The translations under genes and the position numbers were made by a program. The notes under the pieces are model-generated. The model worked only from the letters and a program-made list of their open reading frames with translations. It did not search any database and had not been told where the DNA came from. A DNA stretch of 64,000 nt, taken from the NCBI RefSeq assembly GCF_002954725.1, contig NZ_MSCQ01000002.1, positions 615,301-679,300 of the forward strand, written 5' to 3'. The stretch comes from Photobacterium phosphoreum. GTDB lineage: Bacteria > Pseudomonadota > Gammaproteobacteria > Enterobacterales > Vibrionaceae. Of this stretch, positions 26,579-36,589 are shown one piece after another (within the stretch, counting starts at the first letter, position 1; each line of letters opens with the position of its first letter).

Positions 26579-28090
26579 ATGAACATTAGCCATAGTATTA
26601 GAAAAAAAATAACCCAGTACATTTTACTATGTCTAAGCTTATTAATCATATTCAACATTACCTATTGGTCATATAACCAATATAGTAGCATCAATAATTT
26701 ACTCACAAGGAATAGAACTGTAACAGAAAATAATGTTGCTACTATTATCAGTAAACATACAAACTTACTCACAGCTATTTCTAATGATGATATCGTTAAA
26801 AATCCATCACTATTACTATCGCAACGTATTGAGTTTGTTCGCTCTTACCAAGAAGCTTTTAATATCGAAATATTAGGTATTAGTGACATAAATGGCAATG
26901 CTGCCACAACATACCGTGATAGCATGGAAAATATAAATTATCGTAGTTATTTCAAACAAGCCATACAACAAAACAAACTGATTATAAGTAACTTAATCTA
27001 CTCCCCTATTTCTAATAGTTATATTTATATCATATGTATACCTTTTTCTAGTTCAAGCAATGATGGGGTTATTTTTGCTTCCGTATCATATGCTGAAATA
27101 AAAAAAGCACTGGCTTACCAAGAAAATACGAGTATTAAAAATAATATTTTAAATGAATGTATTGCTGGCAATAATAATTGTAGAAATATAAATATACTCA
27201 AGAGTGATAAACTTTATTCGTCACTAGATAACAATAAAATATCTCTTAATATTAGAAACAAAAAAATATTCAGCTATCATGCTATTAATAGTAACCATCA
27301 ACTTGAACTATTAACCCTCCGCCCTCTAAAAAACACACCATGGTATTTAGTATCAACACTTAATTACAATCAATATCTAAACGAACGATTTATTTTTGTT
27401 ATTATTAATATTTTAATATCTATACTGACATCAGTGGCTATTGGCTATTATTTAATGAAAAAAATCGCCGTTATCACATCACCTATTGATACATTTATCA
27501 AAGAAAGTACATTTATTGTACCGATGCAATCTGAATCAAAAAACGACAATATCAATATAAATCATCACTTTAATAATATTATCAATACAACTAAAGACGG
27601 TGTCTATTGCTCTCGTACCAATTTATTGAACCGTAAATATTTTATTCAACACGCTAATATCATGATTCAAAAACGTCATAATGACTTTGCTTTACTCTTT
27701 ATTGATCTTGATAACCTTAAAACAATCAATGATACTTTAGGTCATCATTATGGTGATGATGTTATTAAGATGTTTGCTCAACATGTCACATCATTTTTTA
27801 ATCAACCGAGTGATTTAATGGGTCGATTTGGTGGCGATGAATTTATCGTATTAACAGATAACTTCAGCAGTGAAATAGATTTAATCGCTAAATTACAATC
27901 ACTTAATACTGAACTCAGTGGTTCAGTTAGTAATGGTAATATAATTATTCCATTTTCAGCATCCATTGGCGTTGCACTCACTGACAACAATACACGAGAT
28001 ATCGAACAATTAATTATTAATGCTGATAAAGCAGTCTATGACAGTAAAAAGAAAGGTAAGAATTGTTATAGCTTTTATGTTAACCATTAA
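26579..28090 (+). CDS. Diguanylate cyclase with periplasmic CACHE-type sensor
   Basis: A 503-residue membrane protein. TM1 is at about 13-30, followed by a periplasmic region with PDC/CACHE hallmarks (IEILGISDINGNAATTYRDS, NYRSYFKQAI, near 95-130), TM2 at about 275-293, then a GGDEF domain. The active site is FGGDEF (418-422), with DLDNLKTINDTLGHHYGDD upstream. The inhibitory RxxD site reads QPSD, so the Arg is lost and product inhibition should be weak. It should make c-di-GMP. Low GC resembles the mid part of cqsS. Confidence 0.85.
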   Translation: MNISHSIRKKITQYILLCLSLLIIFNITYWSYNQYSSINNLLTRNRTVTENNVATIISKHTNLLTAISNDDIVKNPSLLLSQRIEFVRSYQEAFNIEILGISDINGNAATTYRDSMENINYRSYFKQAIQQNKLIISNLIYSPISNSYIYIICIPFSSSSNDGVIFASVSYAEIKKALAYQENTSIKNNILNECIAGNNNCRNINILKSDKLYSSLDNNKISLNIRNKKIFSYHAINSNHQLELLTLRPLKNTPWYLVSTLNYNQYLNERFIFVIINILISILTSVAIGYYLMKKIAVITSPIDTFIKESTFIVPMQSESKNDNININHHFNNIINTTKDGVYCSRTNLLNRKYFIQHANIMIQKRHNDFALLFIDLDNLKTINDTLGHHYGDDVIKMFAQHVTSFFNQPSDLMGRFGGDEFIVLTDNFSSEIDLIAKLQSLNTELSGSVSNGNIIIPFSASIGVALTDNNTRDIEQLIINADKAVYDSKKKGKNCYSFYVNH

Positions 28091-28125
28091 AAAAGCCCCT
28101 AATGTTATTAGCATTAGGAGCCTTT
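28090..28125. terminator. Imperfect hairpin after the diguanylate cyclase gene
   Basis: CCTAATG pairs with CATTAGG, extended by AAAG-C/GCCTTT with a bulge. It lies between convergent genes. Confidence 0.6.
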
Positions 28126-28141
28126 ATCAAATGGTTATCTT

Positions 28142-28567
28142 TTAATCTTGTTGCACTTCTGGTATTGGAAATAAGCGGTCATAAGCAATGTTATAAACAT
28201 ATGCATAAATAAGATAAAAAAGCACCATACCTATATCAAGAACAAAAGCCTGCCATAAGGTAACTTTTAGTACCCATGACAAAATAGGAATAGTGACAAA
28301 AAGAAGTCCAGCTTCAAATCCAAGACTATGAATAATACGGATAACAGTTGTTTTTACTGCTGTTTTATAACGACGATAAAGCATACGATCAAACCATATA
28401 TTATAAATATAGTTCCAACCTGTCGCTAAAATTGAAAAAGCAATCCCTACTACGCCAACATGACTACCATCAAATCCTAATTGACTTAAGACACCCACCA
28501 ATAAAATTAAGCCAATAATTTCAAAACAAACCGCATGGCGAATACGATCCAACCGCGTTCTCATCAA
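28142..28567 (-). CDS. PACE-family efflux transporter (AceI-like)
   Basis: A 141-residue protein with four membrane helices, two tandem BTP (bacterial transmembrane pair) domains. Hallmarks are RIRHAVCFEIIGL, with a Glu in helix 1 that is essential in AceI, and ATGWNYIYNIWFD, then HSLGFEAGLLF and YIYNIAYD-like repeats. The family exports chlorhexidine and short diamines. GAGGA lies 8 bases before ATG 28567. Physiological substrate here is unknown. Confidence 0.87.
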   Translation of the reverse strand: MMRTRLDRIRHAVCFEIIGLILLVGVLSQLGFDGSHVGVVGIAFSILATGWNYIYNIWFDRMLYRRYKTAVKTTVIRIIHSLGFEAGLLFVTIPILSWVLKVTLWQAFVLDIGMVLFYLIYAYVYNIAYDRLFPIPEVQQD

Positions 28568-28678
28568 AAATTTCCTCAGTACATTTATTTTTTATAATCG
28601 ATAGCTTTTGTGGATATCACTATAAATGTTTTTTTACTCTTAACAAGCTAGAATCCATCCGAAAAACGGATAGATGAC

Positions 28679-29674
28679 CTATTTGTCTAACAATTCAGAA
28701 GCCTTGTAACAACGAGGAGCCACCGTGGTTGTCGATGCTAACATATTTGAATACATTGATTTTTGTAATACTTCTTTATCGGCTTGCAGTTGCATAACTC
28801 GCTGGCGTAACTGTTCTATAACCACTTGAGAATCATGCTGTTTTTTTGATTTACGTTCTAATTCAAGAAAGAGTTCTTCCACATCAAGACTCTCCGTTTC
28901 AGTTATCTTTTGTGATGCAATCAATGTGTGTTGTCGTTGTTCAGCCTCAATCGCAAGCTGTTTTACAAACGAACCCATTTCATCAGCAGATCCAACCAAA
29001 CGATTAAATATCAATAAAAAAGAACAAATTTCCTCATCTGTAGAAAAATTGGGATAACGTATTTTATGATCGATTTCAGTCCAAGCTTCTTCAAAAATAG
29101 TTCTAACTTGTACTTCTGTAAAAATACGTCGTTGCTGTAACTCACTGCCAAAGACATAATGTAATGACCGATAGCCCGCTGGGTGTATTTTTACTTTAAT
29201 ATCTTTGGGTAATTTGGCAAAAACTTCATCATCGCCACTTCTTACATAAAAGACAGGCGGCTCTTCATACTGCCACTTGCTGATTAAATAATCATGAATC
29301 GCTAACCCATCATCTTTAAATAAATGTAATGCTCGTACCCCAATAAGGTCAGTAACAATTTCATCATAATTATATTGATTAATACCGAGATATTTAGCTT
29401 TAAACGTTACACTATGAGACTGCGTCTTTCTGACGATTTTCTCCATGAGATGTTGCGGGTTTTTTACTCGCCAGCGTACAGAATGAACATGAGAGCACTG
29501 CTGAATAATACCAGCATAGGATTCAGCAGTAAGATTCAACGCTTCTGTTCGTTGCTCATGACATAGCCCTATCGCTTTTAATGTCGACCACGTAATTGGG
29601 CTAGCTTGCCACTGCTGTTGGGTAATTCGATTATTGTGCAGAAACTCATCTTCTGTCAAAAGAGCAATACTCAT
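28679..29674 (-). CDS. RelA/SpoT-type (p)ppGpp synthetase domain protein, no hydrolase
   Basis: A 331-residue protein. The synthetase core has RVKNPQHLMEKI, DLIGVRALHLF, AGYRSLHYVF and EVQVRTIFEEAWTEIDHKI, the ATP/GTP-binding and catalytic motifs of pyrophosphokinases. No HD hydrolase domain precedes it. A C-terminal segment from about residue 265 is a predicted coiled coil (EELFLELERKSKKQ, IEQLRQRVMQLQADKEVLQ). Vibrios carry the small synthetase RelV; this protein is longer and may be a different branch. Confidence 0.75.
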   Translation of the reverse strand: MSIALLTEDEFLHNNRITQQQWQASPITWSTLKAIGLCHEQRTEALNLTAESYAGIIQQCSHVHSVRWRVKNPQHLMEKIVRKTQSHSVTFKAKYLGINQYNYDEIVTDLIGVRALHLFKDDGLAIHDYLISKWQYEEPPVFYVRSGDDEVFAKLPKDIKVKIHPAGYRSLHYVFGSELQQRRIFTEVQVRTIFEEAWTEIDHKIRYPNFSTDEEICSFLLIFNRLVGSADEMGSFVKQLAIEAEQRQHTLIASQKITETESLDVEELFLELERKSKKQHDSQVVIEQLRQRVMQLQADKEVLQKSMYSNMLASTTTVAPRCYKASELLDK

Positions 29675-29838
29675 TGCTAACTCACTTATTGATAAATAAC
29701 ACTTATATATAAACGCTAACGATAAATTAAATAATACATCGTATGTTATTTTAATAACCGAATTAAATTATGCCTTTTGCACATTAACTTCAAGTTTATA
29801 CAAATTTTAAAATGATAACAAAGTTACCACTAATAAAA

Positions 29839-30051
29839 TTAACCCATGATTGAATAGCTGGTTTTAATGACTCGCTGGTAATAATCATCAATCGAAGCCG
29901 CTAATGAAAAATGATAAAAAGCATATAACGATACATGGTCATATACCTCATATTCACTACGCTGCCAAAAATCGATATAAAGACAATCTTTCTCTACATC
30001 ATGACCTATTTTTTTGATTACATCAGAACTCACAACAGACCAATTAATCAT
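29839..30051 (-). CDS. KTSC domain protein
   Basis: A 70-residue protein matching the KTSC domain: VVSSDVIKKIGHDVEKDCLYIDF, then YEVYDHVSLYAFYHFSLAAS and a tail YYQRVIKTSY. The domain occurs alone or beside nucleic-acid enzymes and has no firm function. A GGTG lies 9 bases before the ATG. Confidence 0.7.
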   Translation of the reverse strand: MINWSVVSSDVIKKIGHDVEKDCLYIDFWQRSEYEVYDHVSLYAFYHFSLAASIDDYYQRVIKTSYSIMG

Positions 30052-30254
30052 TCACATTTACACCAATATTATTGAATAATTAATCATGCCAAAAGCGCTG
30101 TAATATACCTACATTTTTTTGATTTTCACTATTATTGCAGTCAAAAACGGCACTTGAGTAACGCTTAATCGAGTTCTACTAGTCACTTTAATGTCGCTCA
30201 CGTAAACTGAGGATATTATTTTCGTGCTCAATCGTTTAAGGATTTAGTCACAAC

Positions 30255-31244
30255 ATGAAACGTATTCCCACTAATATCATTACAGGTTTCTTAGGCGCAG
30301 GTAAAACTACCTCAATTCTTTCGTTACTGGCACGTAAACCTGAACACGAAAAATGGGCGATATTAATCAATGAATTCGGCAATGTCGGTGTGGATGGTGC
30401 TATTTTAGAGCAACAAGGGGCTATCATTAAAGAAGTCCCTGGCGGTTGCATGTGCTGTGTTGCAGGCTTACCGATGTCTGTTGGCATTAACGCGCTACTG
30501 GCGCAAAAACCTGACCGACTATTGCTTGAACCAACAGGCTTAGGTCACCCTAAAGAAGTGATCCACAAATTAACCTCAGAAAGCTACCGTAACTATGTTG
30601 ATCTTCGCGCAACGATTACTGTTGTGGATCCGCGCCATTTTGCCGACAACGTTTATACTGATAACGTCAATTTTCAAGATCAACTCGCACTCGCCGATGT
30701 GGTCGTAGCCAATAAAATTGATCAATGTGACGATTTTGATTTATATACTTTTCAAACCGCAATGGAAAAAGCTGAACCTAAAAAAGCATTAATTGCCGAA
30801 GTGGAACATGGTCGACTTGAGTTGGAATGGCTCGATATTGAACGCACAGATCGCCAAGCGCAACATAGTCACCATCATCATGGGCATGACCAAACTGAAC
30901 CATTACCTGAACTAGAATTAGCCCCTGGTCAGCAATTTATTCGTAAAGAAAACCACGGTCAGGGTTATCACAGTTGTGGTTGGTTCTTTGCCGCTGATCA
31001 ATTATTCGAATTTTCAAAATTATTCAGTCTATTTTCTAACCTCAGCGCTAACCGTATTAAAGCGGTGGTTAATACTGAAAATGGCTGCTTTGCCTTTAAC
31101 GTCGTCAATCAAGTGGTATCGGTTAACGAACTCTCACTTGAAGGCTTTGAATCACGCATTGAAGTAATTGATAACGAGATCCTACCGTGGGATGAATTAG
31201 AGAATATTCTATGTTCGATTACAGCCAATACTGTCGCTAAATAA
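30255..31244 (+). CDS. CobW/COG0523 GTPase, YeiR-like zinc-binding
   Basis: A 329-residue G3E GTPase, probably a metallochaperone. Walker A is GFLGAGKTTS, the metal site GGCMCC, Walker B-like LLLEPTGLGHP and the guanine motif VVANKID. A His-rich linker HSHHHHGHD lies at about residue 210, followed by the CobW C-terminal domain. It aligns along its length with E. coli YeiR, a Zn-binding GTPase. I see no clear Zur box upstream. Confidence 0.85.
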   Translation: MKRIPTNIITGFLGAGKTTSILSLLARKPEHEKWAILINEFGNVGVDGAILEQQGAIIKEVPGGCMCCVAGLPMSVGINALLAQKPDRLLLEPTGLGHPKEVIHKLTSESYRNYVDLRATITVVDPRHFADNVYTDNVNFQDQLALADVVVANKIDQCDDFDLYTFQTAMEKAEPKKALIAEVEHGRLELEWLDIERTDRQAQHSHHHHGHDQTEPLPELELAPGQQFIRKENHGQGYHSCGWFFAADQLFEFSKLFSLFSNLSANRIKAVVNTENGCFAFNVVNQVVSVNELSLEGFESRIEVIDNEILPWDELENILCSITANTVAK

Positions 31245-31360
31245 TCCCATTTATTAGCACTTATCGATCCATTGCTTATACCGATTGCAGTAATAGTGAG
31301 AATTTTTATCACTTTACTGCTACGTTATAAAATAGAGCTCATAAAAAGAAGGGAGCACAG

Positions 31361-32746
31361 ATGCTAAACCCTAATACTGCTAAAACAGTCATTGATCACG
31401 CGCTATTTCTTGGGGCTGACTTTGCTGAGTTATTTGTCGAGCACCATCAATCAAGTTCAGTCCAACTTATCTCTGCTGAGATTGATAAAGTCAATTCAGG
31501 CATTGATTTTGGTATTGGTATCCGCCTATTCTTTGGGCATAAAGTCCTCTACGGTTACACCAATAGCACTGATGAAGAAGAATTAAAACGTGTTACTTCT
31601 TTACTGGCTGCAAAAGATAAACGCGACCAAATATTAACGGCTGGCTCTTTAGATTTAAGCCGTTATAACAATAAACATAGTTGTCAATTACCCCTTAGCC
31701 AAGATACCAATATGGCGGCTAAAATTGCCTTTTTACGCCAAGCAGATCAAGCTGCTCGTGCTGAAAATGAAAAAATAGCCCAGTTTATTGGTAGCGTTGC
31801 TCAACGTGAACAGCAAATCGAAATTTTTAACTCCGATGGCCTTCATATTGGTGACACTCGCCACTATACCCGTATTTCGGCTAATGCTGTGGCGCAAAAT
31901 GGCACTGAGCAATCTACAGGCTATGAAGCACCCGGTGCGTTTACTGGTTGGGAATTTAATACTCATGTTGACGCACAGAAACTCGGCCATGATGTCGCCC
32001 AACAAGCCATGGTTAAACTGTTTGCAGAAGCCTGTCCATCCGGTGAAATGCCCGTCATTATAGGCAATGGATTTGGTGGCGTTATCTTCCACGAAGCCTG
32101 TGGTCACTTACTTGAAACAACCTCTGTCGCTAAAAAAGCCTCAGTTTTTCACGATAAAATGGGTGAAATGATTGCCAATTCGGTTGTTAGTGCTGTTGAT
32201 GATGGCACTATGACCAATCAATGGGGTTCAATTAACATTGATGATGAAGGTATGGAAACTCAACGTACTCAATTGATTAAAGACGGTCAACTGACCAGCT
32301 TTATGGTTGATCGTATGGGGGGGTTAAAAACAGGCTTTGCACGTACAGGATCAGGTCGTCGTGAGTCTTATAAGTTCGCCCCAACATCGCGTATGCGTAA
32401 TACCTTTATTGAGCCAGGCACAAGTACACTCGATGATATGCTCGCCGGTGTTGAGCGTGGTATTTATGCTAAGAAAATGGGCGGCGGATCAGTTCAGCCT
32501 GGTACGGGTGAGTTTAACTTTGCCGTCCAAGAAGCATATTTAGTTGAGAATGGTAAAATCACTAAACCACTAAAATCTGCAACCTTGATCAGTACGGGTC
32601 CTAAAGTATTAAAAGAAATTAGCATGATCGGTAATGATTTTGCCCTTGCTGCTGGTATGTGTGGTTCGGTTAGTGGCTCAGTACCGACAACCGTGGGTCA
32701 AGCGGCATTAAAAGTGGATAATATTCTTGTGGGAGGTGGCAACTAA
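31361..32746 (+). CDS. TldD-like metallopeptidase
   Basis: A 461-residue TldD/PmbA-family subunit with the metal motif HEACGH at residues 244-249. TldD pairs with TldE/PmbA to digest unfolded peptides, as in microcin B17 maturation and CcdA turnover. The Cys in the motif (E. coli TldD has HEAVGH) and modest similarity suggest a second, paralogous pair rather than the housekeeping tldD. The stop shares a base with the next start (TAATG). Confidence 0.8.
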   Translation: MLNPNTAKTVIDHALFLGADFAELFVEHHQSSSVQLISAEIDKVNSGIDFGIGIRLFFGHKVLYGYTNSTDEEELKRVTSLLAAKDKRDQILTAGSLDLSRYNNKHSCQLPLSQDTNMAAKIAFLRQADQAARAENEKIAQFIGSVAQREQQIEIFNSDGLHIGDTRHYTRISANAVAQNGTEQSTGYEAPGAFTGWEFNTHVDAQKLGHDVAQQAMVKLFAEACPSGEMPVIIGNGFGGVIFHEACGHLLETTSVAKKASVFHDKMGEMIANSVVSAVDDGTMTNQWGSINIDDEGMETQRTQLIKDGQLTSFMVDRMGGLKTGFARTGSGRRESYKFAPTSRMRNTFIEPGTSTLDDMLAGVERGIYAKKMGGGSVQPGTGEFNFAVQEAYLVENGKITKPLKSATLISTGPKVLKEISMIGNDFALAAGMCGSVSGSVPTTVGQAALKVDNILVGGGN

Positions 32747-34089
32747 TGGCAGATCAAAACGCACTACAACAGGCTATCGATTACGTCCTTGATCGTGTTC
32801 AAGCAAAAAATGCCGCTGCCGATGTCATTGCAAACCGCAGTAATAATTTTTCATTGAAAGCCAACCAAGGTGAACTTGACGAATATAAAGTCACTTCAGG
32901 TCAAGTGATTGGTGTGCGTGTGATTAAAGATCAACGTACAGCCACCAGTTATTCTGAATCACTGGATCTCGCAAGTCTTGACTTAATGGTTGATAATGCC
33001 CTAACCAATACACAATATTCTCAACAAGACCCGCATCAAAACATCAGTTGCCTTGATAGCCAACTGGCGACAATAGACCCTGAAGTTTATCAACTTGAAA
33101 CCGCAACCGTTGATGAAAAGATTGCGCTTGCATTGTCCCTAGAGCAAGGTGTCGTTAGCAAACCTCACGCAACCAGTGCGCCTTATAATGGTTTTGCTGA
33201 ATCTGATAGCCATGTCATTTTAGCCAACACTCAGGGAACATTGTGCAGCCACAGTGAACGCTCAACATATTGTTATGCTTATACGCTTTATGAAAAAGAC
33301 GGTAAACAAGCAATGCATGGTGGCATGTCATCAGGACGTGTATTTAATCAGTTAGATTCAAGTTACTGCATTAACCATGGTTATGATATGGCACAAGCAT
33401 TGTTGGACGGTGCTCCGATTGCAAGTAAACACTATTCAGTGATCTTTACACTCAGTGCATTAAGCAGTTTATTTTCTGCGTTTGGGATGTGCATGTCTGG
33501 ACAAGCGGCCATGAAAGGCATCAATCCTTGGCGTGATTCGCTTTACACTCAAGTAGCCAATCCATTACTAACAATCACAGATACCGCTTATATTAATGGT
33601 GGTTTTGCCATTAAAGCATTTGATAGCGAAGGTTTTGCAACACGTGACACGTTATTAATCGGTGACGGTAAACTGCAAAGCTTATTACACAATAGTCATA
33701 CAGCGAGTTATTTTGGAATTGAGAATACCGCAAATGGATCTCGTTCAGCCAAAGGTGGCTTAGGCGTTAGTGCTCGTCATACAGTTATCAGTGCAGGTAC
33801 TAGCTCTGAGGCAGAAATCACCGCGGGTGAATACCTCGAATTAGTAGAATTGCAAGGTGTCCATTCAGGTGCTGATGCGGTAAGTGGTGATTTCTCATTT
33901 GGTGCTAGTGGCTTTTTATGCCGAGATGGACAGCGAGTACAACCTGTACGAGGCATTACGGTTGCAGGTAATTTCTATCAAATGATCAAAGAAATTGAGG
34001 CGGTAAGTAGTCAATTAGAAAATGATTACAATCGCAGCTTTTATGCTCCGAAGATCCGTTTCTCTCGCTTGAATATTGCAGGAAAATAA
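32746..34089 (+). CDS. TldE/PmbA-like partner protease subunit
   Basis: A 447-residue PmbA-family protein without the HExxxH metal motif, as expected for the partner subunit. Family features are the N-terminal RSNNFSLKANQGELDEYKV and C-terminal GVHSGADAVSGDFSFGASGFL. It is translationally coupled to the TldD-like gene and a strong terminator follows, so the two form one operon. Confidence 0.8.
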   Translation: MADQNALQQAIDYVLDRVQAKNAAADVIANRSNNFSLKANQGELDEYKVTSGQVIGVRVIKDQRTATSYSESLDLASLDLMVDNALTNTQYSQQDPHQNISCLDSQLATIDPEVYQLETATVDEKIALALSLEQGVVSKPHATSAPYNGFAESDSHVILANTQGTLCSHSERSTYCYAYTLYEKDGKQAMHGGMSSGRVFNQLDSSYCINHGYDMAQALLDGAPIASKHYSVIFTLSALSSLFSAFGMCMSGQAAMKGINPWRDSLYTQVANPLLTITDTAYINGGFAIKAFDSEGFATRDTLLIGDGKLQSLLHNSHTASYFGIENTANGSRSAKGGLGVSARHTVISAGTSSEAEITAGEYLELVELQGVHSGADAVSGDFSFGASGFLCRDGQRVQPVRGITVAGNFYQMIKEIEAVSSQLENDYNRSFYAPKIRFSRLNIAGK

Positions 34090-34106
34090 TACAATTTAAC
34101 TAGATT

Positions 34107-34145
34107 AAACCTTACTGATGATCTTCTTCAGTAAGGTTTTTTTTT
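34107..34145 (+). terminator. Terminator of the tldDE-like operon
   Basis: A 12-bp perfect stem AAACCTTACTGA/TCAGTAAGGTTT, 9-base loop, then a T-run of nine. Confidence 0.92.
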
Positions 34146-34268
34146 GCGCTAACTCAAATACTTGTCCATTATTATCGTTACAACTAACAATCCCTATTAT
34201 TAGATTTAAAATCTTTCACAAAATGCGATAACATAGAAAAAACACCTAATAAGAATGAGAATAAGACC

Positions 34269-35069
34269 ATGAATCTTACCGCCATTGCGACACTACAAAT
34301 TGATAATAAAATGTTTGCTAATCCTCGTCGTATCGCGCTATTAAAAGCCATCGATACCACAGGCTCAATCAGTCAAGGTGCAAAATTAGCAGGCATTAGT
34401 TATAAAGCGGCTTTTGATGCGATTAAGGATATGAATAGTAATAGTGAACAACCACTTGTTAATAGTGAAAAAGGCGGGAAAGGTGGCGGAGGTGCAACAC
34501 TGACGCGCTTTGGTCAACGTTTAATACAAATGTATGACCTATTAAATAAAATTCAAGATATGGGCTTACAAGCACTCAATGACGATAATGCTCCGCTTGA
34601 TAGTCTACTCGGTGTCATGAGTCGCTTTTCATTACAAACCAGTGCGCGTAATCAATTATTTGGACATATCTCTGCCATCGAAACCCATGACTTGCATGAT
34701 GTCGTAACAATTGCTATTACAGACCAGCATTATATTCAAGCAACAATCACCCATGGCAGTACCCTACGTTTACAGCTAAAACAAAATAAAGATGTAGTAA
34801 CGTTAATTAAAGGCCCTGCAATTACTGTTTGTAGTGAGGAAAATCTCATTCATGGTAAGCGTGATCGGTTCGATAACCAATTACTCGGTACACTGACTGC
34901 GATGAAGCAAGATCGTCAATCAACAGAAATAACGATCAATCTTACCGATGAAATAAGTATTTGTGCTTTTGTTGATAATCAAGATCTTATGGATGAAACC
35001 TTACGCTTAGGAATGCCAATTTACGCATTATTCCATTCAACTCACGTTATTGTGGCAAGTATGTACTAA
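34269..35069 (+). CDS. modE: Molybdate-responsive regulator ModE
   Basis: A 266-residue regulator. The N-terminal winged HTH reads RRIALLKAIDTTGSISQGAK then LAGISYKAAFDAIKDMNS, and GGKGGGGATLTRFGQRLI is the ModE wing. Two Mop/TOBE molybdate-binding repeats follow (SARNQLFGHISAIE; KRDRFDNQLLGTLTAM). ModE-Mo represses modABC. Here it is 20 kb from modABC, which carries a matching operator, instead of adjacent as in E. coli. Confidence 0.92.
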   Translation: MNLTAIATLQIDNKMFANPRRIALLKAIDTTGSISQGAKLAGISYKAAFDAIKDMNSNSEQPLVNSEKGGKGGGGATLTRFGQRLIQMYDLLNKIQDMGLQALNDDNAPLDSLLGVMSRFSLQTSARNQLFGHISAIETHDLHDVVTIAITDQHYIQATITHGSTLRLQLKQNKDVVTLIKGPAITVCSEENLIHGKRDRFDNQLLGTLTAMKQDRQSTEITINLTDEISICAFVDNQDLMDETLRLGMPIYALFHSTHVIVASMY

Positions 35070-35127
35070 ATAACACTCAGTCATAACCCAATGCTCAAAG
35101 GAGTGAGCGTATATTATTGGATATTTT

Positions 35128-35373
35128 TTATGACCCTACGCTACATTTAGTTGAAAATGCATTGTAATTAAACCCCTTATTAATACAGTTGGTAAAATTA
35201 GCATAGTCTTCATATTGCTGCATAATAAGCAAGCCACAGGCAATCAAGACAAATCCTAACGTCATTATATTCAACCATATTTTCTGTTGCTTTAATGAAC
35301 ATAAAAAAAGCACGACTGATAATGGCACACAGGCAAGACTGAACATCCATAGTGTTGATGATGAAAATATCAT
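35128..35373 (-). CDS. Small membrane protein, unknown
   Basis: An 81-residue protein from ATG 35373 (a TTG at 35394 is possible). Two hydrophobic helices, WMFSLACVPLSVVLFLC and IMTLGFVLIACGLLIM, are separated by a short basic loop, followed by a 30-residue tail with two Cys. No clear ribosome site. I do not recognise a family. Confidence 0.45.
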   Translation of the reverse strand: MIFSSSTLWMFSLACVPLSVVLFLCSLKQQKIWLNIMTLGFVLIACGLLIMQQYEDYANFTNCINKGFNYNAFSTKCSVGS

Positions 35374-35618
35374 TAAATAACCGTTAAACTGCAACTAACA
35401 CTTAAAAGCATTTTAAGGCTTTTTCTGCAAAATATCTTATCATGAATCATAAATATACTTATTTGACAAAAAAATGACACAAAAAAGGATATTTTAAAAT
35501 TTAATGCTGTTTATATGAACTATTGATACTGACTAATCATTGTTCCTGTCGGTATAAGTTACCAACAGATACAATGATTTTATAATAACGTTGCATCATA
35601 GGCATCATAGATTGAGAG

Positions 35619-36353
35619 TTAAATAACAAGCCCACCATCCACTTTTAATACTTGCCCGGTAATAAAGCTTGATTGAGCACTAGCTAAAAATAATGCACAG
35701 TTGGCAATATCTTGTGCCTTACCCATACGCTGAAGTGGTGTTTTAGATGTCATATGGTTAATCACTTTTTCTGGTAAATCAACCGTCATTGGTGTTTCTA
35801 TAAATCCAGGAGCAATACAATTTGCACGTATTTGCGCCCCTTTACGCGCAAATTCTTTCGCCCAAGATTTTGTCATGGCAATCACACCCGCTTTGGTTGC
35901 GGCATAATTGGTTTGACCGATATTGCCGTCAGTACCTACAACCGATGACATGGTAATAATTGACCCCGTCCCCGTTTGCATCATCATCGGAGCAATAGCC
36001 TGAGTCATGTTAAACACCCCTTTTAGATTAACATCCATGACCAAATCCCAATCAGACTCTGTCATTTTATCAATCAAATTATCACGGGTGATCCCTGCAT
36101 TGTTAACCAACACATCGATATGACCATATTGTTCTGTTAGCTGTCTCACCGCTTCTGCTACACCTTGCCGATCACAGACATTGAGTTCTAATGCGGTGAC
36201 GTTTGGAAACTGCTGTTCTAAATCTGCCATCATGCCCATGTTCATATCACAAGCAATAACACGTGTTGCATTTTGACGCGCAAATGTTTCAACAATACAA
36301 CGGCCAATTCCTTGAGCTCCACCTGTTACAAGACATACTTTATCTGTTAGCAT
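35619..36353 (-). CDS. Short-chain dehydrogenase, FabG/PhaB-like
   Basis: A 244-residue classical SDR. TGGAQGIG binds NAD(P), NNAG is present, and the catalytic Ser-Tyr-Lys appear in MSSVVG and YAATKAG. KVDGG closes the family pattern. It resembles 3-oxoacyl-ACP and acetoacetyl-CoA reductases; the isolated position means it is not the housekeeping fabG of the fab cluster. GGGG lies 6 bases before the ATG. A LysR gene is divergent. Confidence 0.8.
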   Translation of the reverse strand: MLTDKVCLVTGGAQGIGRCIVETFARQNATRVIACDMNMGMMADLEQQFPNVTALELNVCDRQGVAEAVRQLTEQYGHIDVLVNNAGITRDNLIDKMTESDWDLVMDVNLKGVFNMTQAIAPMMMQTGTGSIITMSSVVGTDGNIGQTNYAATKAGVIAMTKSWAKEFARKGAQIRANCIAPGFIETPMTVDLPEKVINHMTSKTPLQRMGKAQDIANCALFLASAQSSFITGQVLKVDGGLVI

Positions 36354-36589
36354 ATTTTTCCCCTTATGATATTTATTCCCTTCCTATGGCCTAATCAAAC
36401 TAAACCTTAGCGCTTACTATGAGTCTAGATAACTCTGGCCTAAACATTAGGCTCAATATTGCAAGACACAATTTCAAAAATAAGACAGTTACAATTAAAT
36501 TTAACCATTAGTGAATGCAACAAAACACGTATTACGTATACTTTGATCATAGGATGTAATCTCAATAAAGCGATGACGCAGGGAAAGCA

